DNA of 64,000 nucleotides. Source: an uncultured Bacteroidia bacterium. GTDB lineage: Bacteria; Bacteroidota; Bacteroidia; NS11-12g; UBA9320. Below are positions 29,801 to 38,063 of the stretch, one piece after another. The notes beneath the pieces are model-generated. The model saw only the letters and a list, made by a program, of their open reading frames with translations, made no database searches and was not told the DNA's origin. Each line of letters starts with the position of its first letter. Position 1 is the first letter of the stretch. The stretch lies in contig CALSMN010000004.1 of assembly GCA_943787465.1 (NCBI GenBank), positions 62,001 to 126,000 of the forward strand, in the 5' to 3' direction. Made by a program: the position numbers and the translations under genes.

Positions 29801-30354
29801 AGGAATTAATTCAGAAAACTTCAAATATACTTCTGAAGCAAATTGATAGTTTAAGTATCATGGCAGAGCAGTTTAGCACATTTGCTCAAATGCCTCAAGA
29901 TCAATTTGTTTTATTCGATTTATCTGCCCTAACTTCAGAAGTAATTGAACTTCATCAACAGGATGAATCCATAAAAATTATATCATCCATCCAACAAAAC
30001 ATTCAAGTATGGTCAGATAGTGAACAAATCAGAAGAGTCTTAATTAATCTTATCACAAATGCAGTTCAAGCTATCCCTAAAGATAAAGATGGGATTATAG
30101 AGATTACCTTATCTGAGGATTATGAAACTATTTGTCTTGACGTTTCAGATAATGGCACAGGAATACATCCTGAAAATTATTCTAAAATTTTTACTCCTAA
30201 ATTTAGTACTAAAAATTCTGGAATGGGTCTTGGATTAGCTCTTTCAAAAAAAATAATTGAAAATTCTAAAGGAGATATTCAGTTTACAAGTATTGTTGAT
30301 AAAGGCACTCGTTTCCGCGTAACACTTCCAAAGCCAGACCATGAAAATATATAA
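26824..30354 (+). CDS. Very large NtrY-like sensor histidine kinase
   Basis: 1176 residues, TTG start overlapping the hldD stop. From N to C: membrane helix 7-24; extracytoplasmic segment to about 178; about eight helices between 180 and 420; second outside region about 421-650; helices about 655-681 and 703-724; third outside region to about 870; helix about 872-892; HAMP-like region (ISKPIEYIRSKIAKT, DDEIGQLVKQYN); H-box VAHEIKNPLTPMK with His964; N-box NLITNAVQAI; DNGTGI; GMGLGLALSKKII. The HAMP-HisKA-ATPase part resembles NtrY. No response regulator adjoins it. rpoN is at 55559 but any link is speculation. Confidence 0.9.
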   Translation: MNKITKVVWIIGVVLIATFSFFCLQPNIKNPTYESIDLNSFAQELYSEANEIFNNITPIQFNTREDSIAQDLKKDKWYLLSYSNRELTYWNSNKLSFDSSIFSQQKFPIRYTFGDDIYLVFKQRNSFLAYRIVNGGEICPRLINYNIAFKNKIINTSLVKETTSDLFILAKQKNTHKNQIFIFTIILILLFLGLFFYHLKQKQFGMYATTLCVLFINFLLFIALHLPFKDYFFISINSYDVLTNDQLLFIIFIHLITVTLVTLSIINVINNIHKPLTKPIIISILLFNLDFIITLCVNVVTHAHISLDFNRLIDLNIASYILLLFICISFILYWIVCYSSQFKLNSKSIKPLIYFVIGAGIFVLFQYLDANRDLLELARIPLFLLAFIIANTYIKSFKRLVYVNFSITAILITGILYYAQNNRDSIYLQQYASKLISHKDEETIDRLVNIENQLALEFLTPENNDNFNQRKDEIEGRIKQLYFSNYLEKYELKIISFGADGRNINQNKQYTQQYLDSIYNHSTQRTNSAYFYELDIPTNRNGYIAKYENCTVEGHFGSTYILLQPRIIQSDFLYPEAFKNQRNPIAYDLNQYSYGIYAEGYLISQLGEFPYKLNALPKESPIHLLLGGTKHTYISINEYEIILTTPVHPFRDILTIFTFVLIVIILSGILCSFVFLIFSESKNSITYLFLPNLSKYLSSRIQVSITTILIFGLLLSVYTIVHFESLNYNNALEDQLLNKVKNISSRLQNRVNLAEKLSNEEERMLILNEESTTYQVDINLFNNNGLLLGSSKPYITDNEILGTQMNPKAFIKLKIDENSQLLLQEELEGSDYLSAYVPLFGDNSSVIGYVNTPLFSKNELLNKQLSDLIINIINVYFLLLIVGGLIAYFVSKEISKPIEYIRSKIAKTALKGSNELIKYHRDDEIGQLVKQYNTMAIELQESVEQIANAEREVAWKEMAKQVAHEIKNPLTPMKLGIQHLKRSIGHKSPEELEELIQKTSNILLKQIDSLSIMAEQFSTFAQMPQDQFVLFDLSALTSEVIELHQQDESIKIISSIQQNIQVWSDSEQIRRVLINLITNAVQAIPKDKDGIIEITLSEDYETICLDVSDNGTGIHPENYSKIFTPKFSTKNSGMGLGLALSKKIIENSKGDIQFTSIVDKGTRFRVTLPKPDHENI

Positions 30355-30868
30355 ATATATCCTCATAATATTTGGTTTTTTTATCTCGTGTAACTCTACT
30401 TCACAATCATCCAGTTTCAAAAATATCATCCAAAAAAGTGACTACTCTGTTTTTATGTTTTTAGCACCTGATTGCCCATTATGTCGAACTATATCTACCC
30501 CATTTTCAGAACTTTCTAAAGAATATCCAACAATCCAATTCATGGGAATTATAAGTGGTAAATATTACACACCCATGGAAATAAATCAATTTGCAACAGA
30601 AACAAAATTTGCAGGAAGACTATTCAGAGATTACGACTACCTCGTTGCCCATCAGTTGAATGCCACTGTTACTCCAGAATTTTATGTACTGAATAAGAAG
30701 GGTGATATTTTATACCAAGGGATGATGGATGATCGAATGGAAGAACTAGGGATATACAAACAGCAATGGAAAAACCACTATTTAATGGATGTTTTAGACG
30801 CATTGGTCAATAACAAACCATTCAAAATCAAGAAAACAAAAGCAATAGGGTGCAGCTTAGAATATTAA
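30341..30868 (+). CDS. Thioredoxin-fold lipoprotein with CPLC motif
   Basis: 175 residues. A signal peptide ends in a lipobox (FFISC, Cys about 17), then a thioredoxin/redoxin fold: SVFMFLAPDCPLCRTIS with a CPLC active site, the cis-Pro region ATVTPEFYVLNKKG, and GMMDDR. It overlaps the kinase gene by 14 bp, forming hldD-kinase-redoxin. Similar proteins sit beside or are fused to haem/copper monooxygenase-like proteins, one of which lies at 32697. It shares TTAA as stop with the convergent glsB. Confidence 0.8.
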   Translation: MKIYKYILIIFGFFISCNSTSQSSSFKNIIQKSDYSVFMFLAPDCPLCRTISTPFSELSKEYPTIQFMGIISGKYYTPMEINQFATETKFAGRLFRDYDYLVAHQLNATVTPEFYVLNKKGDILYQGMMDDRMEELGIYKQQWKNHYLMDVLDALVNNKPFKIKKTKAIGCSLEY

Positions 30869-31803
30869 CTATTAGGCACATAGCTACGGATATATCTTTC
30901 CTTTTTTTCATCATAGATGTCTTCAATTTTAACTAAGATCATCGTTTCTTCTACATTCCCAAAATCTTGGTTTTTAGCTGTACCAAAAGATCGCATAGTC
31001 GGAGAAAGACTCATGTACGAATTGATTAATGGAGGTATATTTTCCCCCCGATCTCTTACAAAACTATTCAGAACTTTATGGGCTTGCTTATAATCTAAAC
31101 CATCGATGTCTATTTTAAATTGTTCAATTTGAGTTGAACTTTTTACAGACTCAATTGGGAGTATAAGCTGATCTGGATCATTAAAGAAATACTCCATAAA
31201 GTACATCAATGCATCTCGAGCCTCTGAATTATAATCCGAGTACATCGTAACCTTGCCACTATAGTACTTGATATGCGGGTTGTCAACAACAATGGATCCC
31301 AATCCATCCCATAAATTATCCAATGCAAAAATACCCCTTCGAGAATCTTTGGAGGGTTGAAAATTAGGCTGTACCCAACTTCTTCCTAGTTCTACCGTAT
31401 ATGGGAGAAAGTCTTTCTTGAAAAGTTCAGAAAAGGTAAAATAGGCTCTTGTTGATAGCTCTAATGGATTGGTATGAGTTATTTTAGAACAATCGATAAA
31501 TCGATAGCCTCCAATTATTTCTTTTGCTTCTGGGGCCCATACAATCAATTGTTGATAGCAATTTTCACTCGTGTCAAAATCATCAATATCTAACGGTTTT
31601 CCTGTACCCCCTCCAGCTGTTGCAAAGGTTACTTCTCTTAACCTACCTATCTCTTGCATCGTATAGGGACTGTTATGATGATTCAGTATATATATTTCAT
31701 TCCCCCCTTTGTTCGTATGACGTATAAAACGTTCAGAAGTAAGTTCACTCTGGATTAAATCCAGAGGTACAGGAGCAGAAATATAATCCAAATTAAGATT
31801 CAT
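30865..31803 (-). CDS. glsB: GlsB-like amino-acid N-acyltransferase
   Basis: 312 residues of the OlsB/GNAT-type acyltransferase family: REVTFATAGGGTGKPLDIDDFD (split as REVTFATAGGGTG and KPLDIDDFD), IIGGYRF, and VELGRSWVQPNFQPSK are typical. In Bacteroides GlsB acylates glycine with a 3-hydroxy fatty acid, and GlsA adds the second acyl chain to make glycine lipids. The downstream position, one base after a PlsC-like gene, fits that pathway. Whether glycine, ornithine or another amino acid is used cannot be told. Confidence 0.82.
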   Translation of the reverse strand: MNLNLDYISAPVPLDLIQSELTSERFIRHTNKGGNEIYILNHHNSPYTMQEIGRLREVTFATAGGGTGKPLDIDDFDTSENCYQQLIVWAPEAKEIIGGYRFIDCSKITHTNPLELSTRAYFTFSELFKKDFLPYTVELGRSWVQPNFQPSKDSRRGIFALDNLWDGLGSIVVDNPHIKYYSGKVTMYSDYNSEARDALMYFMEYFFNDPDQLILPIESVKSSTQIEQFKIDIDGLDYKQAHKVLNSFVRDRGENIPPLINSYMSLSPTMRSFGTAKNQDFGNVEETMILVKIEDIYDEKKERYIRSYVPNS

Positions 31804-31804
31804 G

Positions 31805-32620
31805 TTATCCTTTCAAATTGAATGCTATATTTTTTATATATTGGGCCCAAGCATGATCTTTTCTTAAATTAGGATCTAAAGACTCAGGTTGAATCGCTTT
31901 TCCAAATATAATTTTTATACTGGAATTTTTTTGCTTAAATAATTCATTAACCAGATAGAGCATTTCAATATTTGCCTTAATCCCCAAAGCTTTTCTTATA
32001 GAACTCAATCGATAAAAAAAGGGAGATAACTCCCCATTAATATGAACCGGAACAATAGGAACTTTATGCTTTCTTGCTCGGGTAACGAACGTTTTTTTCC
32101 AATCCAAATCTTGCACTATTCCATTAATCTTTCTGCTAACTAAACCTGCAGGAAAAATTACCACAGATTCATCATTAGCTAGAACAGAATCAATATTTTT
32201 CAATGAAGGGAATTGAGTATTGCCATGCTTATTTACGCCAACAAAAATATCTCTCATCGGCTCTAGATTTAACAAAATATCATTGGCAATAAATTTAATA
32301 TCCGAGCGATAATGGGAAAATTGATCAATGAAAGCTAATGCATCAATACCACCCAATGGGTGATTGGATGCAAATGTCACACCTCCTGATTTAGGGGCAT
32401 TTTCTATGCCATCAATCGTAACCTTGATGTTAAATTCTCGGATAACATTTCTACAAAATTGAACACCAGAAACTCCTTTATTATCAACAATAATTCTGTT
32501 TACCTCATCTTCCCATAGTATCTTCTTAAGGTAACTTAATACAAATTTTGGAAGACGGTTATACAGTTTAGGATTTTTATCAAGAATAATTTTTTCTACA
32601 TCTATGAATTTATCATTCAT
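31805..32620 (-). CDS. glsA: GlsA-like O-acyltransferase (PlsC family)
   Basis: 271 residues. Lysophospholipid-acyltransferase signatures: SNHPLGGIDALAF (the HxxxxD-type motif), GNTQFPSLKN, VVIFPAGLVSRK and VPIVPVHINGEL. The HPLGGID form is the one seen in haemolysin-related/GlsA acyltransferases. It probably adds the ester-linked fatty acid to an N-acyl amino acid. It forms a two-gene operon with glsB (one base apart) and has its own promoter-like element six bases before its ATG. Confidence 0.82.
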   Translation of the reverse strand: MNDKFIDVEKIILDKNPKLYNRLPKFVLSYLKKILWEDEVNRIIVDNKGVSGVQFCRNVIREFNIKVTIDGIENAPKSGGVTFASNHPLGGIDALAFIDQFSHYRSDIKFIANDILLNLEPMRDIFVGVNKHGNTQFPSLKNIDSVLANDESVVIFPAGLVSRKINGIVQDLDWKKTFVTRARKHKVPIVPVHINGELSPFFYRLSSIRKALGIKANIEMLYLVNELFKQKNSSIKIIFGKAIQPESLDPNLRKDHAWAQYIKNIAFNLKG

Positions 32621-32626
32621 TCGTTA

Positions 32627-32634
32627 CGAAAATA
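32627..32634 (-). promoter_or_regulatory. Putative -7 element, 6 bases before glsA
   Basis: Minus strand TATTTTCG (one deviation), then TAACGA and the ATG at 32620. Confidence 0.4.
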
Positions 32635-32683
32635 AGGTTTTACTTTACTATTGAAACATTAACAAACTAAATTATCATCTGAT

Positions 32684-32691
32684 TAACTTTG
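32684..32691 (+). promoter_or_regulatory. Putative -7 element, 5 bases before the haem/copper lipoprotein gene
   Basis: TAACTTTG, then TAACC and the ATG at 32697. An exact TAnnTTTG match, predicting an almost leaderless mRNA. Confidence 0.55.
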
Positions 32692-32696
32692 TAACC

Positions 32697-34049
32697 ATGA
32701 AAAAGGTTTTGTGTATGGCACTTATTCTGTTTTTTATTTGGGCTTGTCAAAAATCAAATTCCTACACATACACCAAGGATATTGCTCCTATACTCCTTGA
32801 AAATTGCACTCCATGTCATCAGCCAAAAGGAGCTGCCCCATTTTCTTTAATTAACTACAACCAAGTATTTAGAAAAAAAAATACCATTGTCGAAGTAACT
32901 CAAAGTGGACTCATGCCTCCTTGGCCTGCAGATAGAGATTATACCCATTTTTTAGGGGAAAAATATTTAACAGCAGAACAAAAAGATATCATTAAAAAAT
33001 GGGTTGAAAATGGCGCACCAGAAGGGAATTACACGGATCTTCTCACACAAACATACCACCCCTATGTAAGCGCTATTGGAAAGCCAGATACCACCGTTTG
33101 GTTTGATAGTATTTTAATAAAAGGAAATAGTAGAGATCACTTCTTTATTGCCACTTTACCTATAAGACTTAACCAAAAAAAATATGTCCGTGCCATGGAA
33201 TTTATTCCTGGCAAAAACAATTTAGTCCATCACATGAATGGACGTTTACTTAACTATGAATTGGATAACAAAGCATCCATCACAACAGGTAAAAGACTTC
33301 TTGACTTAGAAGTAGACGAGCAAAGTTACATTCAACAGTTTAATGATCTGAAACTTGCTAATGATGACGGTTCTCGCCCAGCACAAATTAACTCTGCAGT
33401 GAATTATTTGCCGGGAGCAACAGGACAAATATATCCTCCTGGAATTGGTGGTTTTACCATAAATTCGAAATCTATTTTAGTGGCTGATGACATTCATTTT
33501 GGACCTATTCCTCAAGATAAATGGTCTACTGGAAAGGTAAATATATTTTTTAGTAAAACACCTCCCAATCGCCCCATTCGTGAAGTAATGATGGGTACAA
33601 ACGGTGAGAGTAAAATTATCCCCCCACTAATAATTCCCCCAAATCAGATTACCAATCACACCTCCTTTTTAAAAATCCCTGAAGATATCAGTGTATTAAC
33701 GGTTAATCCTCACATGCACCTTTTGGGAAAAAGTTTCAAAGCCTATGCTATAAATCCTTCTGGAGATACAATTCGTCTAGTTCATATTCCGAAATGGGAC
33801 TTTAGATGGCAGTATTTTTATACCTTCCCCAAAATGGTAAAAATACCCAAAGGAAGTGTCATTTATGTAGATGCCTGTTTTGATAATACCAAAGATAATC
33901 CAAACAACCCGTACAATCCGCCCCAACAAGTCAGCGAACGCTTTGAATTTGGTGGAGCAGGCATGCGTACCACTGATGAAATGCTCCAATTTATCATTAC
34001 ATGGTTACCCTACCAAAAAGGAGATGAACATATTTCTTTGGACCTTTAA
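32697..34049 (+). CDS. c-type haem and copper monooxygenase-like lipoprotein
   Basis: 450 residues. A signal peptide with a lipobox-like Cys17 (FIWAC), a c-haem site CTPCH (37-41) with MPPWP at 73-77, then a domain like copper type II ascorbate-dependent monooxygenases (PHM): HHM at 178-180 and His267 (DDIHFG) as candidates for one copper site, PHMH with His339 and His341 plus a later Met for the other, and YPPGIGG between. In PHM these sites hydroxylate C-H bonds. The electron donor and substrate are unknown. The window's own Ccm system could supply the haem. Confidence 0.8.
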   Translation: MKKVLCMALILFFIWACQKSNSYTYTKDIAPILLENCTPCHQPKGAAPFSLINYNQVFRKKNTIVEVTQSGLMPPWPADRDYTHFLGEKYLTAEQKDIIKKWVENGAPEGNYTDLLTQTYHPYVSAIGKPDTTVWFDSILIKGNSRDHFFIATLPIRLNQKKYVRAMEFIPGKNNLVHHMNGRLLNYELDNKASITTGKRLLDLEVDEQSYIQQFNDLKLANDDGSRPAQINSAVNYLPGATGQIYPPGIGGFTINSKSILVADDIHFGPIPQDKWSTGKVNIFFSKTPPNRPIREVMMGTNGESKIIPPLIIPPNQITNHTSFLKIPEDISVLTVNPHMHLLGKSFKAYAINPSGDTIRLVHIPKWDFRWQYFYTFPKMVKIPKGSVIYVDACFDNTKDNPNNPYNPPQQVSERFEFGGAGMRTTDEMLQFIITWLPYQKGDEHISLDL

Positions 34050-34081
34050 ACAAAATACCGCAAGGGCTTGTTTTCTAAGTG

Positions 34082-34720
34082 ATGCATCTTTCCAAAAGTG
34101 ATATTTTATCAATGTCAAAAGTAGAACGGCTGAATTTAATCAATTCACTTTCAGGCATAAAACCGGCTAACCTTGTGGGAACCACAGACAAAACTGGAAG
34201 AGAGAATTTAGCTATTTTTAGCTCGGTTGTTCATCTAGGTAGCAATCCAGCTCTTTTTGGTTTTATCCTGAGACCTCAAGGTGAGGTGAGAAGACATACC
34301 CATGAAAATATACTTACAACTGGCATCTATACCATCAATTTTGTGTCTACCACATTCACGCAGCAAGCTCACTATACCTCAGCAAAATTTGATTCCACTA
34401 CAAGTGAATTTCAAAAAAGCAACCTAACTCCTGAGTATTTCAGTGATTTCGGAGCACCTTTTGTTGCCGAAAGTCCTATTAAAATGGGTTTACGATTTAA
34501 AGAAGAAATAGCTATCCCATCCAATGGAACTTCACTGATAGTAGGAGAAGTAGAACATGTTCTTCTCCCTAAAGGCACCATGGATGATCTTGGACATATT
34601 GATTTAGGAGCACACCATATAGCTGGAATATCGGGATTGAATACCTACTATTCGCTTACCAAAACAGCACGATATCCATATGTTCGAAATCATTTTGAAT
34701 TGGATGATTTAACTGAGTAA
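34082..34720 (+). CDS. Flavin reductase-like, FMN-binding protein
   Basis: 212 residues from the ATG at 34082 (a GTG one codon earlier is less likely). PANLVGTTDKTGRENLAIFSSVVHLG and VRRHTHENI with TGIYTINFVS (each shown as short pieces) match the flavin-reductase-like split-barrel fold that binds FMN and uses NAD(P)H. It starts 32 bp after the haem/copper lipoprotein gene and may be cotranscribed, so it could be a reductant partner, but that is only suggested by position. Confidence 0.8.
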   Translation: MHLSKSDILSMSKVERLNLINSLSGIKPANLVGTTDKTGRENLAIFSSVVHLGSNPALFGFILRPQGEVRRHTHENILTTGIYTINFVSTTFTQQAHYTSAKFDSTTSEFQKSNLTPEYFSDFGAPFVAESPIKMGLRFKEEIAIPSNGTSLIVGEVEHVLLPKGTMDDLGHIDLGAHHIAGISGLNTYYSLTKTARYPYVRNHFELDDLTE

Positions 34721-34774
34721 AAATAGAAGATACTAAATCTTTACAAGCCTCATCTCAAATCCCAATCAAACCCT

Positions 34775-34782
34775 TAAATTTG
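34775..34782 (+). promoter_or_regulatory. Putative -7 element, 5 bases before aspS
   Basis: TAAATTTG, then CCCTA and the ATG at 34788. Exact consensus match and predicted leaderless geometry. Confidence 0.55.
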
Positions 34783-34787
34783 CCCTA

Positions 34788-36521
34788 ATGCACAGAACAC
34801 ATACTTGTGGCGAATTAAGATCTACCCACATTGGAGAAGAGGTGACCCTCAGTGGTTGGGTTCAACGAAGAAGAGATTTTGGAGCCATGACGTTTATTGA
34901 TCTTCGAGATCGATATGGGATTACTCAGCTGAGTTTCAATGAAGATCAAGACAAATCTCTGAATTCGGAAGCTCGATCATTGGGTCGTGAATTTGTCATA
35001 AAAGTGATTGGTTATGTGATCGAACGAAGTAATAAAAATCTCAATATACCCACAGGAGAAATTGAAATTCAAGTTACAAGATTTGAAGTATTGAATGCTG
35101 CACTAACCCCTCCATTTACCATTGAAGAGGATACCGATGGTGGTGAAGAAATACGATTAAAATATCGATATTTAGATCTTCGAAGAACCCCTATTCAAGA
35201 TAAGCTAATTCTTCGAAGTAAATTAAATAAAGCGGTGCGCGATTATCTTAATGAGGCTGATTTTATTGATGTAGAAACACCTGTTTTAATTAAGTCAACA
35301 CCCGAAGGGGCAAGAGATTTTGTTGTTCCCAGCAGAATGAATGAAGGGCAGTACTATGCCCTGCCACAAAGCCCACAAACATTCAAACAATTATTGATGG
35401 TCAGTGGATTTGATAAATACTATCAGATTGTAAAGTGTTTTCGAGATGAGGATTTCAGAGCAGATCGTCAACCTGAATTTACTCAAATTGATTGTGAAAT
35501 GAGTTTTGTTGAACGGGACGATATTCTATCCACATTTGAGGGTATGATTCGATCTGTTTTCAAACAAGTGAAGAACATCGAATTGGGAGAAATCCCCAGA
35601 CTAACTTATGAAGATGCTATTCGCCGTTTTGGTAGCGATAAGCCTGACATGCGCTTCGGGATGGAATTAATTGATATGGATACCGTTACAAAGGGAAACG
35701 GATTTGGTGTATTTGACAATGCAGATAGTGTTGTTGCTATTAATGTAAGTGGTGGAAACACCTATACCCGAAAACAATTGGACGAATTGACCGATTGGGT
35801 AAAACGACCTCAAATAGGAGCAATGGGCTTAATCTATTGCCGCATCAATGAAGATGGAAGCTTTAAGTCCTCCGTTGATAAATTCTTCTCCCAAGAACAA
35901 TTAGCTCAATGGTCCTTGGTCTGCGAAAGCAAACCTAACGATCTAATCCTACTATTAAGTGGTCAGAAAGATAAAGTCCGAAAACAAATGAACGAACTCC
36001 GATTATTTGTTGGTGAAAAAGAAGGGTTAAGACCCAAAACTAAGTTTAAAGCCTGCTGGATTATTGACTTTCCTTTAGTTGAAAAAGATGACGAAAGTAA
36101 TCGATGGCATGCCATGCACCATCCATTTACCTCACCGATTCCTTCCCACAGGGAGCTTATGCATACTGATCCTGGAAACGTAAAAGCAAATGCTTATGAC
36201 ATGGCTATTAATGGAATGGAAGTTGGAGGAGGAAGTATTCGTATCCATGACAAGGCACTTCAAAAACAAATGTTTGATTTATTAGGCTTTACAGAAAAAG
36301 AAGCCCAAGAACAATTTGGATTTTTAATGAATGCTTTTGAATATGGTGCTCCACCACACGGTGGTATCGCCTTTGGTTTAGATCGATTGACGGCTATTTT
36401 GGCTGGTACAGACTCCATTAGAGATGTTATCGCATTCCCTAAAAATAATATGGGAAGAGATGTCATGATTGATGCTCCTGCTTCTCTAAATAAAGATCAA
36501 CAAAAAGAACTAGGGTTGTAA
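34788..36521 (+). CDS. aspS: Aspartyl-tRNA synthetase
   Basis: 577 residues, the bacterial class IIb form. N-terminal OB fold ([21 protein letters not shown], as VQRRRDFG and FIDLRDRYG), flipping loop, motif 2 [20 protein letters not shown] (20 residues), an inserted GAD-type domain between, and motif 3 [13 protein letters not shown]. Because asnS is also present at 57074, it is probably the discriminating form. Its 3' end overlaps a convergent gene by 12 bp. Confidence 0.96.
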   Translation: MHRTHTCGELRSTHIGEEVTLSGWVQRRRDFGAMTFIDLRDRYGITQLSFNEDQDKSLNSEARSLGREFVIKVIGYVIERSNKNLNIPTGEIEIQVTRFEVLNAALTPPFTIEEDTDGGEEIRLKYRYLDLRRTPIQDKLILRSKLNKAVRDYLNEADFIDVETPVLIKSTPEGARDFVVPSRMNEGQYYALPQSPQTFKQLLMVSGFDKYYQIVKCFRDEDFRADRQPEFTQIDCEMSFVERDDILSTFEGMIRSVFKQVKNIELGEIPRLTYEDAIRRFGSDKPDMRFGMELIDMDTVTKGNGFGVFDNADSVVAINVSGGNTYTRKQLDELTDWVKRPQIGAMGLIYCRINEDGSFKSSVDKFFSQEQLAQWSLVCESKPNDLILLLSGQKDKVRKQMNELRLFVGEKEGLRPKTKFKACWIIDFPLVEKDDESNRWHAMHHPFTSPIPSHRELMHTDPGNVKANAYDMAINGMEVGGGSIRIHDKALQKQMFDLLGFTEKEAQEQFGFLMNAFEYGAPPHGGIAFGLDRLTAILAGTDSIRDVIAFPKNNMGRDVMIDAPASLNKDQQKELGL

Positions 36522-36887
36522 ATTATCATCCAATCTGCTCCCATCAAAAATTGCTTTTTGATACGTATTGATACAATCTAATATCACAGATAGCATTTCT
36601 TTTTCTTGTTCTGCTTGACTCAATTGTTCTAAATACTGATACTTGGATTTTGTATAATGAGTCGTAATCTCTTGCGTATAACAGGAACAATATGCTTCAC
36701 TTTCATTAGGAAATCTCACTGCACGCCCACCTAAATCATCTAAACAAGTCTGCGTTATTAAAACTTTATCATCTGTTGTCCATTCATCTGATTTTGAAAA
36801 ATAGCGCGCCAATACATCGATTAAACCCCAGATAATCAGCAATCCGAAGAATCCGATAGTCACCCATTTTGTTAATTTAGTTGACAT
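36510..36887 (-). CDS. Membrane-anchored Cys-containing protein, unknown
   Basis: About 125 residues from the ATG at 36887 (an ATG at 36902 adds five). One N-terminal membrane helix ([19 protein letters not shown]) and an exported part with a Cys pattern: TCLDDLGG, then YCSCYTQEI and LDCINTY. Such CxC plus two-Cys patterns usually form disulphides outside the membrane. I recognise no function. It is convergent with aspS. Confidence 0.6.
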   Translation of the reverse strand: MSTKLTKWVTIGFFGLLIIWGLIDVLARYFSKSDEWTTDDKVLITQTCLDDLGGRAVRFPNESEAYCSCYTQEITTHYTKSKYQYLEQLSQAEQEKEMLSVILDCINTYQKAIFDGSRLDDNLQP

Positions 36888-36954
36888 AAAATTTGCATAC
36901 AAATTTGACCCTTTTTTATGGTTTATCGTTTAATTTTGAATAGTAATTCATTTC

Positions 36955-37410
36955 ATGAAAGAAATAGCAAATAGTCCAGGAGCCTATATGGATCAAATTC
37001 CAGAGGAACGAAAAACCGCTTTTACGCAACTTCGAAACCAAATTCTATCTTCTATTCCGTCTGGTTTTGAAGAATGTATCAGTTACGGTATGATTGGATA
37101 CGTGGTGCCAAAAACCCGCTATCCCGCAGGCTATCACTGCAATACAGAACTCCCTTTACCCTTTGTAAGCATTGCTTCTCAAAAAAATTTTATAGCTCTT
37201 TATCATATGGGGATATATGCAGACCCCGAACTTCTTCAATGGTTTCAATCCGAGTATCCCAAGCATTGCAAGTACAAACTAGATATGGGTAAAAGCTGTA
37301 TTCGTTTCAAAAAAATAGACGATATCCCCTATGCATTGATTGGTGAGCTTATGCAAAAAATGACGCCTCAAAATTGGATTGATCGATACGAAGCTGCCTT
37401 CAAAAAGTAA
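36955..37410 (+). CDS. DUF1801 family protein
   Basis: 151 residues with the YdhG-like pattern: YMDQIPEERKTAFTQLR, ECISYGMIGYVVP, FIALYHMGIY, GKSCIRFKKIDDIP and a C-terminal helix. Small soluble fold related to the frataxin-like/YdhG group; function is not established. It ends one base before the rdgB stop on the other strand. Confidence 0.85.
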   Translation: MKEIANSPGAYMDQIPEERKTAFTQLRNQILSSIPSGFEECISYGMIGYVVPKTRYPAGYHCNTELPLPFVSIASQKNFIALYHMGIYADPELLQWFQSEYPKHCKYKLDMGKSCIRFKKIDDIPYALIGELMQKMTPQNWIDRYEAAFKK

Positions 37411-37983
37411 CTAGCGTTGAGTCAAGAAAGTCACGAGTTTATCCATAGCCAATGCCCGATGACTGATTATCGCTTTCTCATCCAATGTCATCTCAGCAAA
37501 GGTTTTTGAACTCCCTTTTGGAACAAAAATAGGGTCATATCCAAATCCATAACTTCCCTTTTTTTCATGGATAATTTCCCCCTCGCAAATCCCTTCGAAT
37601 GTATAAAAAATACCCTCTAGACACAAGGATATCACTGTTCGAAATCTTGCTATTCTGTGAGTTTCTCCCTTTAAATTTTGCATTAAAAGATGCATATTGT
37701 CCTCTGCATTTTTTTGATCTCCAGCATATCTAGCTGAAAAAACCCCAGGTGCACCATTTAATGCCTCTACTTCTAACCCTGTATCGTCAGCAAAACAAGC
37801 ATGCTGTGTTTTATCCCAAACTTGCTGGGCTTTTTGCCTAGCATTTTCCTCTAAAGTAAGGCCGGTCTCTTTCAACTCATCGGGGAAAGTAGCGTTTGAT
37901 AATCCTGTAATTTCAAAGGCTGAAAGCTTTGACTGAATTTCTTTTAGCTTATTTGGATTTTGTGAGGCAAATATGATTTTCAT
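37411..37983 (-). CDS. rdgB: Non-canonical purine NTP pyrophosphatase
   Basis: 190 residues from the ATG at 37983 (the frame opens earlier, but this start gives the conserved N-terminus IIFASQNPNKLKEIQ and follows a promoter element). FADDTGLEVEALNGAPGVFS and ARYAG plus YGFGYDPIFVP and SHRALA are RdgB/HAM1 signatures. It hydrolyses dITP, XTP and ITP to keep deaminated bases out of DNA and RNA. Confidence 0.94.
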   Translation of the reverse strand: MKIIFASQNPNKLKEIQSKLSAFEITGLSNATFPDELKETGLTLEENARQKAQQVWDKTQHACFADDTGLEVEALNGAPGVFSARYAGDQKNAEDNMHLLMQNLKGETHRIARFRTVISLCLEGIFYTFEGICEGEIIHEKKGSYGFGYDPIFVPKGSSKTFAEMTLDEKAIISHRALAMDKLVTFLTQR

Positions 37984-37988
37984 CCAAA

Positions 37989-37996
37989 CAAAAGTA
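37989..37996 (-). promoter_or_regulatory. Putative -7 element, 5 bases before rdgB
   Basis: Minus strand TACTTTTG, then TTTGG and the ATG at 37983. Exact consensus match. Confidence 0.55.
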
Positions 37997-38063
37997 ATCA
38001 TCTTCTAACAGAATATTTTGACATTATGATCGATGAAAAAGTAGCATATTTGTGGTGCTATTA

